DNA from: Ramlibacter cellulosilyticus
GTDB taxonomy: Bacteria > Pseudomonadota > Gammaproteobacteria > Burkholderiales > Burkholderiaceae_C
DNA: 64,000 bases
Assembly: GCF_014297465.1 (NCBI RefSeq)
Contig: NZ_JACORT010000001.1
Coordinates: forward strand, 310,001-374,000
Direction of reading: 5' to 3'
Shown here: in pieces, positions 57,647 to 64,000 of the stretch
How positions within the stretch are numbered: position 1 is the stretch's first letter
Layout: every line of letters begins with the position of its first letter
Program-made: the position numbers and the translations under genes
The notes under the pieces: model-generated
What the model was told of the DNA's origin: nothing
Database searches by the model: none
Seen by the model: the letters and a program-made list of their open reading frames with translations, nothing else

Positions 57647-58538
57647 GGCGCGCGCCGTCCCGGTGTCCGGTGTGGTGCTCGCGCTGGCGGGCGCCATGGC
57701 CTTCAGCGGCAAGGCGATCATCGTGAAGCTGGCCTACCGCTACGGCGTCGATGCCGTCACGGTGATCATGTACCGCATGCTGTTCGCGCTGCCGATCTTC
57801 CTGGCCATGTCCTGGTGGGCGGGGAGGGGGCAGCCGCCGCTCTCGCGCCGCGACTGGCTGGGCGTCCTGGGGCTGGGCGTCACCGGCTACTACCTCGCGA
57901 GCTTCCTCGACTTCCTGGGGCTGCAGTACGTCACGGCATCGCTGGAGCGGCTGATCCTGTACCTCAATCCCACGCTGGTGCTGCTGCTCGCGTGGGTGCT
58001 GCACAGGCGGCCGTTCGGCCGCGCGCAGCTCGCGGGCATGGCCATCAGCTACGCCGGCGTGATGCTGGTGTTCGGGCACGAGGCCCGGCTCGAAGGCCGC
58101 AACGTGGCGCTGGGCACGGCGCTCGTGTTCCTGAGTGCGGTGAGCTACGCGGTCTACCTGGTGTACAGCGGCGAGATGGTCAAGCGCCTGAGGTCGCTGC
58201 GCCTCGTGGGGCTGGCGACCACCGTGGCCTGCGTGCTGTGCATCGCGCAGTTCCTGGTGCTGCGGCCGGTCGACGTGGCGCTGGCGGTCGCCCCGGAGGT
58301 GGTCTGGCTGTCGCTGCTGAACGCGGTGGCGTGCACCGCGGTGCCCGTGCTGCTGGTGATGATGGCGATCGAGCGCGTCGGCGCTTCCGTCACGGCGCAG
58401 ACCGGGATGGTGGGCCCCTTGTCCACGATCCTGCTGGGCGTGTGGCTGCTCGGCGAACCGTTCACGGCGTGGATCGCGGCAGGCACGGCGCTGGTGATCG
58501 TGGGTATCTTCGTATTCACGCGCGCCGCAAGGCGCTGA
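57624..58538 (+). CDS. DMT-superfamily (EamA) transporter
   Basis: 304 residues with ten membrane helices in two EamA repeats; the first begins VSGVVLALAGAMAFSGKAII and the second at about residue 160 (ALGTALVFLSAVSYAVYLVY). It probably exports an amino acid or other metabolite. Its start lies 23 bp inside the DUF3422 gene. Ends 147 bp before pilE. Confidence 0.9.
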   Translation: MHGSSGTEARAVPVSGVVLALAGAMAFSGKAIIVKLAYRYGVDAVTVIMYRMLFALPIFLAMSWWAGRGQPPLSRRDWLGVLGLGVTGYYLASFLDFLGLQYVTASLERLILYLNPTLVLLLAWVLHRRPFGRAQLAGMAISYAGVMLVFGHEARLEGRNVALGTALVFLSAVSYAVYLVYSGEMVKRLRSLRLVGLATTVACVLCIAQFLVLRPVDVALAVAPEVVWLSLLNAVACTAVPVLLVMMAIERVGASVTAQTGMVGPLSTILLGVWLLGEPFTAWIAAGTALVIVGIFVFTRAARR

Positions 58539-58685
58539 AAGCATTGCTTCAAAAGCAGTAAGTGGTTTCGCGTAACGCGCCCCACTGGTCACTGCAGGCA
58601 GCCCGACTGTGCCATATGCACTGGGCCGCGCTGTCGAAGAGCGGCAGAATCCAGCCCCGTTGGAGAGTCCTGCAGGCAGGAGCGC

Positions 58686-59087
58686 ATGACGAAGAAGAAC
58701 GGAAGTACCCAGGCGGGATTCACGCTCATCGAGCTGATGATCGCCGTCGCGATCGTGGCCATCCTCACGTCGGTGGCATATCCCTCGTACACGCAGCACG
58801 TGCGCAAGTCCCACCGGGCGGAGGCGCAGAGCCATCTCATGGCCCTCGCGAGCCGGCAGCAGCAATACCTGCTGGACACGCGCGCCTACGCGGCCGACGT
58901 GGGGGCGCTCAACGTGCCGGCGCCCGGGAGCGTCTCGGCCCACTACAACGTGACGCTTGCGCTCGGTGCGGGCACCGCGCCCACGTTCACGCTGAGCGCC
59001 GCGCCGCTCGGCTCGCAGGCGGCCGACAAGTGCGGCACCCTCTCGATCGACAACGCGGGAGTGAAGACACCCGGCAACTGCTGGTAG
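58686..59087 (+). CDS. pilE: Type IV pilin-like protein PilE
   Basis: 133 residues. Prepilin cleavage G11/F12 in TQAGFTLIELMIAVAIVAIL, with the conserved Glu five residues after cleavage. The C-terminal pair of Cys (DKCGTL ... GNCW) fits the pilin D-loop. Sequence features such as HRAEAQSHLMALASRQQQYL place it with the PilE minor-pilin group rather than PilA. First gene of the minor pilin operon. The 147 bp upstream include an inverted repeat (AGTGG ... CCACT around CGCGTAACGCG). Confidence 0.93.
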   Translation: MTKKNGSTQAGFTLIELMIAVAIVAILTSVAYPSYTQHVRKSHRAEAQSHLMALASRQQQYLLDTRAYAADVGALNVPAPGSVSAHYNVTLALGAGTAPTFTLSAAPLGSQAADKCGTLSIDNAGVKTPGNCW

Positions 59088-59089
59088 CC

Positions 59090-59563
59090 ATGCGCAGAAC
59101 CAGCAGTACCCGGCGGGGCACCCGCCAGCAGGGCTTCACCCTGGTCGAATTCATCATCACGCTGGTCGTCGCCGCCGTGCTGCTGGGACTCGCCGTTCCC
59201 GGCTTCCAGAAGATCGTGTCCGCGCAGCGCCTGCGCGCGGCCAGCTACAACCTGGTCTCCGACCTGGTCCTCGCGCGCAGCGAGGCCGTCAAGCGGCGCG
59301 CCGCCGTGCAGATCGTGCCCTCGGCGAGCGGCTGGGGCGGCGGCTGGAGCGTCCAGTTCGCCGGCGGCACGCTGGCCCAGCGCGGCGGGCTCGGCGTGGC
59401 CGTCACGTCGGCGCCCGCGCAGATCACCTTCGGCGTCGATGGCCGCGTGGTCACCACCGACCCCGCGGTGCGCATCGGGCTGGAGGGCGTCTCCGGCAAG
59501 CGCTGCATCTCGCTGGACCCCTCCGGGCGTCCGAAATCCGTCTCCATGGAGTGCCCGTCATGA
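59090..59563 (+). CDS. fimT: GspH/FimT-family pseudopilin
   Basis: 157 residues, starting 2 bp after pilE. Prepilin motif G15/F16 in RQQGFTLVEFIITLVVAAVL. The block SYNLVSDLVLARSEAVKRRA is the GspH/FimT domain signature. It is a minor pilin that primes pilus assembly. Its stop overlaps the pilV start (ATGA). Confidence 0.92.
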   Translation: MRRTSSTRRGTRQQGFTLVEFIITLVVAAVLLGLAVPGFQKIVSAQRLRAASYNLVSDLVLARSEAVKRRAAVQIVPSASGWGGGWSVQFAGGTLAQRGGLGVAVTSAPAQITFGVDGRVVTTDPAVRIGLEGVSGKRCISLDPSGRPKSVSMECPS

Positions 59564-60087
59564 GCAAGGCGTCCGCGCAAGGCGGCTTCACGCTGCTGGA
59601 AACGCTGGTGGCGATGCTGATCGTCGCCTTCGGCGTGCTGGGTTACGTGGGCCTGCAGGCGCGCACGGTGGTGAGCACCCTCGAGGGCTACCAGCGCGCG
59701 CAGGCGCTGGTGCTCGTGGCCGACATCGCGCAGCGCATCAACCTCAATCGCCATTCCGCCGCCGCCTACGTGGCCGACGACGTGGGCGTCGACGATCCCG
59801 GCGCCTGCCCGGCGACGCCGGTCGCGACGCGCGACCTGTGCCAGTGGGCGCACCTTCTGCGCGGCGCGGCGGAGCAGCAGGACGGCAACAAGGTGGGCGC
59901 GATCACCGCGGCGCGCGGCTGCATCGCGAGCCTCGGGGGCGACCAGTACATGGTGAGCGTGGTGTGGCAGGGCGTGCAGGCCACCGGCCCCACGCCGCTC
60001 GCCTGCGGCACCGGCGAGTACGCCGACGAGAACCTGCGCCGCGGCGTCTCCACCGTCATCCGCATCGCCAACCTGACCGCATCATGA
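59560..60087 (+). CDS. pilV: Type IV pilus minor pilin PilV
   Basis: 175 residues from ATG 59560. Prepilin motif G9/F10 (AQGGFTLLETLVAMLIVAFG), then ALVLVADIAQRINLNRHSAA, a block typical of PilV. Six or so Cys in the C-terminal half may form disulfides. The start overlaps fimT by four bases and the end overlaps pilW by four. Confidence 0.92.
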   Translation: MSKASAQGGFTLLETLVAMLIVAFGVLGYVGLQARTVVSTLEGYQRAQALVLVADIAQRINLNRHSAAAYVADDVGVDDPGACPATPVATRDLCQWAHLLRGAAEQQDGNKVGAITAARGCIASLGGDQYMVSVVWQGVQATGPTPLACGTGEYADENLRRGVSTVIRIANLTAS

Positions 60088-61115
60088 GCACGACGCCGCG
60101 CACCCGCCGCCGCCAGGGCGGCTTCTCGATCATCGAGCTGATGGTCGGCGTGACCCTCGGTCTGATGCTGGTGGCCGGCCTCGCGCTGCTGTTCGCGAAC
60201 AGCAGCCAGTCCTCCGCGGAGCACGAGAAGAGCCTGCGCCAGATCGAGAACGGGCGCTATGCCGTGGACCTGCTCACCGAGGACCTCAGCGTCGCCGGCT
60301 ATTTCGGCGAAGCGGTGGCCGAAGGACTGGCGGCGACGGTCTCCCCGTGCTCCGCGAGCGCCGCGGTGGCGGCCGACCTCGAGGCCAAGCGCGCCGCGAC
60401 GCCCGCGACCCTGCCGTTCGGCGTGCAGGGGCTCACGCCGGAAGAGGCCGCCGCCCTCGGCTGCCTGGACCACCACCTGGCGGGCACGCCCGCGATCGTG
60501 GTGCGCCGGCTCGCCACCGCCGCCGTGCCGGTGGCCAGCATGGAGGCGGGCCACGTGTACCTGCAGGCATCGAACAACCCGGCCGACCTGAACGCCACTT
60601 ACCTGGCGGCCACGGACGCGGCCTCGCTGGTGCTGAAGGACATGGACGGCACGGTGAACAAGGTTCGGCGCTACGTCTCGCGCGTGTACTACGTTTCCAG
60701 CTGCAGCGACTGCGCGGTCGACACGATCCCGACGCTCAAGCGGCTGGAGCTGCAGGGCGGCGGGGTGGTGGCCGCGCCGCTCGCCGAAGGCATCGAGCGC
60801 ATCGGCTTCGACTACGGCTTCGACACGGACGCGAACGGCGTGCCGGACAGCTGGATCGGCCTGAACGGCGCGGGCGCGTCGGCGGCCGCCACCGCCGCGG
60901 CGGCGAAGGGCTGGGAGAACGCGGTGGCCGTGCGGGTGTACCTGGTGGCACGCACGACCGAGCCGTCGCCCGCCTTCAACGACGCGCGCACGTACGAGAT
61001 CGGGCTCGACGGCGATGCGACCCCCGTGGTCGCCGGCCCCTTCAACGACGCCTTCAAGCGCCGTGCCTACGTGACGACGGCGCGCCTCAACAGCATCGCG
61101 GGACTGCGGGAATGA
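60084..61115 (+). CDS. pilW: Type IV pilus minor pilin PilW
   Basis: 343 residues. Prepilin motif G13/F14 (RQGGFSIIELMVGVTLGLML). The PilW domain is visible in IENGRYAVDLLTEDLSVAGY and YYVSSCSDCAVDTIPTLKRL. It joins PilV and PilX in the tip complex with PilY1. Four-base overlaps at both ends show translational coupling across the operon. Confidence 0.93.
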   Translation: MSTTPRTRRRQGGFSIIELMVGVTLGLMLVAGLALLFANSSQSSAEHEKSLRQIENGRYAVDLLTEDLSVAGYFGEAVAEGLAATVSPCSASAAVAADLEAKRAATPATLPFGVQGLTPEEAAALGCLDHHLAGTPAIVVRRLATAAVPVASMEAGHVYLQASNNPADLNATYLAATDAASLVLKDMDGTVNKVRRYVSRVYYVSSCSDCAVDTIPTLKRLELQGGGVVAAPLAEGIERIGFDYGFDTDANGVPDSWIGLNGAGASAAATAAAAKGWENAVAVRVYLVARTTEPSPAFNDARTYEIGLDGDATPVVAGPFNDAFKRRAYVTTARLNSIAGLRE

Positions 61116-61678
61116 GCAGCATGAACAAGCCAGCGCAGGACGGCTCGGCCCTGGTGGTCGCGCTGATCTTCCTCGTCCTCATGAGCCTGTTCGCCATCAG
61201 CGCGTTCGACGGCTCCAGCACCAACATGCGCGTGGTGGGGAACATGCAGGCGCGGCAGGAGGCGATCGGCGCCGCCCAGGTCGCGATCGAGCAGACGCTC
61301 AGCTCGCCCACCTTCAGCAGCAACCCCGACATCGTCGCCGCCAACGCCGTGAACGTGGACGTCGACGGCAACGGCACGCCCGACTACAAGGTGACGATGA
61401 CCCCGCAGCCGAAGTGCTACCGGGCCCGCGCCATCAAGACGGTGGAACTCGACGCCGCCGTCCCGGCCGACCTCGCGTGCATGAAGTCCGGCGTGGTCAA
61501 CACCGGCGGCCTCGACGACGGCGAGGCGGGCGGCATCGCCGGCAACTCGCTGTGCTCCAACACGGAGTGGAACGTGCGCGCGCAGGTGCTCGACGAGCGC
61601 AGCGGCGCCCAGGTGGCGGTGAACCAGGGCGTGGCCATCCGCGTCCTGGAGACCGACGCCATGAACTCTTGCAAGTAA
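61112..61678 (+). CDS. pilX: Type IV pilus minor pilin PilX
   Basis: 188 residues. The prepilin motif is G11/S12 (QDGSALVVALIFLVLMSLFA) and, as usual for PilX, lacks the Glu at position 5. FDGSSTNMRVVGNMQARQEA is the PilX N-terminal domain block. Followed 17 bp later by pilY1. Confidence 0.92.
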   Translation: MSSMNKPAQDGSALVVALIFLVLMSLFAISAFDGSSTNMRVVGNMQARQEAIGAAQVAIEQTLSSPTFSSNPDIVAANAVNVDVDGNGTPDYKVTMTPQPKCYRARAIKTVELDAAVPADLACMKSGVVNTGGLDDGEAGGIAGNSLCSNTEWNVRAQVLDERSGAQVAVNQGVAIRVLETDAMNSCK

Positions 61679-61695
61679 GAAGAAGGGAACAGACG

Positions 61696-64000
61696 ATGGG
61701 ACGCTTCCTGCGCCAGCTCTCCGCAGTGGCCGCGATGCTCTTCGCGGCTCTCCATTCCACGCCCGCGCTCTCGCAGTACACGAGCGACATCGACATCTAC
61801 AGCGGCGTGCCCTCGCAGCAGGACCTGCCGAACGTCTTGATCCTGGTGGACAACGGCGCCAACTGGGACTACCGCGCGATGAAGACGGCGTTCCAGTCGA
61901 CGTTCTCGTCCCTGCCGCCCGACAAGTTCCGCGTCGGCATGGCGATGTTCACCCAGCGGTCCAGCGAGGAAGGCGCGTTCATCTGGTCGGGCATTCGCAA
62001 GCTGGACGCCAACTATCGCGAGAAGCTGGTCAACCTGGTGGGGGCGTGGTCGGACAAGCCGCTCTCGCAGTCCGGGCACAAGGCCAGCATGAGCGTGTCG
62101 CCTTCCATGGGGATGGCGGAAGCCTGGAACTACTTTGCGGGCAAGCAGCCAATCTCCGGCGTGCCGGGCAAGGAGGACAAGGTCGACGCGTACAACAACA
62201 CGAGCAACAAGATCCTGCCGGAGGAGCGCGCGATCTTCAACCTGCCGGGGAACGCGATCACGTCCTCGAGCGCGCCGAACTACAGCAACCTCTTCGCCGT
62301 CGGCAACTGCGCGCCCAACTACGTCATCTTCATCAGCAACGGCCCGGCCGGCAAGACGAACGAGTGGGACGACGGCAAGACCACGGGTTCGACGCGCAAC
62401 CGGCTGGACGAGGCCATCCGCGAGTTCAACTACGCGCACCCGAACAGCAAGATCCCGCCCGCATCCGCGCTCGTGATCACCCCGAACAAGTACCAGGGAC
62501 TCACCGCCGACGAGTGGGCGAAGTTCATGAAGCAGTCGGACCAGCAGATCACGACCTTCACGATCGACGTGGCGAAGGCGGCGCAGGCCGACGACTGGCG
62601 GCCCCTTCTCAAGAACATGGCATCGGTGAGCGGCGGCGAATACTTCTACGCCGCCGACGACGTGGGCACGCAGCTCGACGCCGCCATGCGCAGCATCTTC
62701 AACAAGATCCAGGCGGTCGACAGCGTGTTCGCCTCCGCCAGCCTGCCGGTGTCGGTGAACGCGCGCGGTACCTACCTGAACCAGGTGTTCATGGGGATGT
62801 TCCGCCCCGACGCCAAGGCGAAGCCGCGGTGGCGCGGCAACCTGAAGCAGTTCCGCTTCGGCTACGACGTGACCACCGATTCGCTGAGCCTGGTGGACCC
62901 GTACGGCAAGCCCGCGATCACGGGCGCGACCGGCTTCGTCAACCCGGAAGCCACGTCGTACTGGACGCATGCCAGCTCCTTCTGGATCAACGAGCCGCAG
63001 GGCTCGATCGAGGCCACCCGCACGTCGGACGCACCGGACGGCGAGGTGGTCGAGAAGGGCGGCGTGGCGCAGGGCATCCGCGACACCTACGCGACCAGCC
63101 AGGACAGCCGCAAGATCTTCACCTGCCAGAAGTGCGCGGCGAACACGAACCTCGCCACGGCGGACGCCACGCAGTTCAACACGACCAACATCACCCGCGA
63201 TGCGGTGGGCGTGGCGACGGACGCGGAGCGCAACCTGCTGGTGAACTGGTTCCGCGGCACCGACAACTACGCCGGGGACGAGAAGGGCCCGGGCGGCGGC
63301 GTCACCATCCGCCCCAGCGTGCACGGAGACGTGCTGCACTCGCGGCCGGCGGTGGTGAACTACGGCGGCACCACCGGCGTGGTGGTCTTCTACGGCACCA
63401 ACGACGGCCTGCTGCGCGCGGTGAACGGCAACCAGACCGGCACCGGCGCGGGGCAGGAGCTCTGGGGCTTCGTCGCCGAGGAGCACCTGAAGAACATCAA
63501 GCGGCTGCGGGCGAACACGCCGCTGGTGCGCCTGTCGACGACGATCATGCCCGGCACGCCCAGTGCGTCGGACCCGGCGCCGCGCGACTACTTCGCCGAC
63601 GGCCCGATCGGCGTGTACCAGAAGATGAACAAGGGCGTCGCCGAGAAGGTGATCCTCTATGCCGCCATGCGCCGCGGCGGCCGCTTCCTCTACGCGCTCG
63701 ACGTGACGAATCCGAAGCAGCCCGTGTTCCTCTGGAAGAAGTCGGACGCGGACATCCCGGTGCTCGGCCAGACGTGGTCGGAGCCGAAGGTGGCGCGCCT
63801 GCGCGGCCACACGAACCCGGTGCTGATCATGGGCGCGGGCTACGACGCCGGCGCGGAGGACATCACGCCTCCCGGCAAGACCACGATGGGCCAGGCCGTG
63901 CTCGTGCTGGACGCCACGGACGGCTCGGTCGTGAAGAAGTTCGACACGGATCGCAGCGTTCCCGCCGACGTGTCGCTGGTCGACGCCGACTACGACGGCC
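61696..64000 (+). CDS. pilY1: Type IV pilus tip adhesin PilY1 (3' end beyond the window)
   Basis: 768 residues visible. A signal peptide (cleavage near ALS-QY) is followed by a VWA-like domain (about 40-340) and then the PilY1 beta-propeller, with VHGDVLHSRPAVVNYGG, VFYGTNDGLLRAVNGNQ and LYALDVTNPKQPVFLW. It ends in DADYDG, which looks like the start of the Ca-binding loop. The metal site of the VWA domain is degenerate: LILVDNGANW stands where DxSxS is expected. PilY1 caps the minor pilin complex and takes part in adhesion and surface sensing. Confidence 0.94.
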   Translation, partial: MGRFLRQLSAVAAMLFAALHSTPALSQYTSDIDIYSGVPSQQDLPNVLILVDNGANWDYRAMKTAFQSTFSSLPPDKFRVGMAMFTQRSSEEGAFIWSGIRKLDANYREKLVNLVGAWSDKPLSQSGHKASMSVSPSMGMAEAWNYFAGKQPISGVPGKEDKVDAYNNTSNKILPEERAIFNLPGNAITSSSAPNYSNLFAVGNCAPNYVIFISNGPAGKTNEWDDGKTTGSTRNRLDEAIREFNYAHPNSKIPPASALVITPNKYQGLTADEWAKFMKQSDQQITTFTIDVAKAAQADDWRPLLKNMASVSGGEYFYAADDVGTQLDAAMRSIFNKIQAVDSVFASASLPVSVNARGTYLNQVFMGMFRPDAKAKPRWRGNLKQFRFGYDVTTDSLSLVDPYGKPAITGATGFVNPEATSYWTHASSFWINEPQGSIEATRTSDAPDGEVVEKGGVAQGIRDTYATSQDSRKIFTCQKCAANTNLATADATQFNTTNITRDAVGVATDAERNLLVNWFRGTDNYAGDEKGPGGGVTIRPSVHGDVLHSRPAVVNYGGTTGVVVFYGTNDGLLRAVNGNQTGTGAGQELWGFVAEEHLKNIKRLRANTPLVRLSTTIMPGTPSASDPAPRDYFADGPIGVYQKMNKGVAEKVILYAAMRRGGRFLYALDVTNPKQPVFLWKKSDADIPVLGQTWSEPKVARLRGHTNPVLIMGAGYDAGAEDITPPGKTTMGQAVLVLDATDGSVVKKFDTDRSVPADVSLVDADYDG

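Overview
The window is very GC-rich, gene-dense bacterial chromosome with strong GC3 bias and many 1-4 bp start/stop overlaps. Gene content points to a betaproteobacterium of the order Burkholderiales, most likely family Comamonadaceae and possibly Ramlibacter-like. The support is a BMP-type purine transporter with XdhAB, TctAB, DUF3422, a single LolC/E permease and a PilV-PilW-PilX-PilY1 minor pilin operon. The genus is inference. No tRNA, rRNA, CRISPR array, integrase or transposase was seen.

Layout. 1-5.1 kb: DUF2339 membrane protein (cut by the left edge), a membrane/TPR protein and a small Cys-rich protein. 5.1-16.8 kb: a purine-salvage/catabolism locus with xanthine dehydrogenase (xdhAB), a divergent LysR regulator, a BMP-family nucleoside/purine ABC transporter (ATPase, two permeases, lipoprotein binding protein), a Rieske oxygenase and an adenine/adenosine deaminase. 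A second purine block at 32.7-35.7 kb has a second BMP protein, guanine deaminase and dCTP deaminase. Together they give import, adenine to hypoxanthine, guanine to xanthine, then oxidation by XdhAB.

16.9-32.5 kb: a PBP7-type endopeptidase, then a large glycan locus. A tightly overlapped minus-strand operon (27528 down to 18153) encodes two sugar-nucleotide epimerases, an MDR dehydrogenase, a Gfo/Idh/MocA oxidoreductase, one GT4 and three CgeB-like glycosyltransferases, and a CmoB-like methyltransferase. A divergent plus-strand operon encodes inositol-3-phosphate synthase, a GH-A-type glycosidase-like protein whose barrel halves look circularly permuted, and a histidine phosphatase. UDP-glucuronate decarboxylase and a GT9-like protein follow. 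I read this as a locus for an inositol-containing or inositol-derived glycoconjugate. It is the best candidate for an undescribed system here.

35.7-38.8 kb: an accessory patch with degenerate repeats, small hypothetical genes, a frameshifted LRR gene and DUF695/DUF2199 proteins. 38.8-54.1 kb: recJ, lolC/lolD, a TPR-GT41 glycosyltransferase, a MoxR/DUF58/VWA module, an S1C protease, TatD, a spermidine-synthase-like protein and a GspE/PulE ATPase. 54.2-58.5 kb: TctB-TctA, DUF3422 and an EamA transporter. 58.7-64 kb: a type IV pilus operon (pilE, fimT, pilV, pilW, pilX, pilY1; pilY1 runs off the right edge).

Two related families of palindromic intergenic repeats are scattered through the left half (4.7, 14.8, 18.0, 30.4 and 35.7 kb). 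In the 30.4 kb copy the repeat ends supply the TAG stop codons of both convergent flanking genes.
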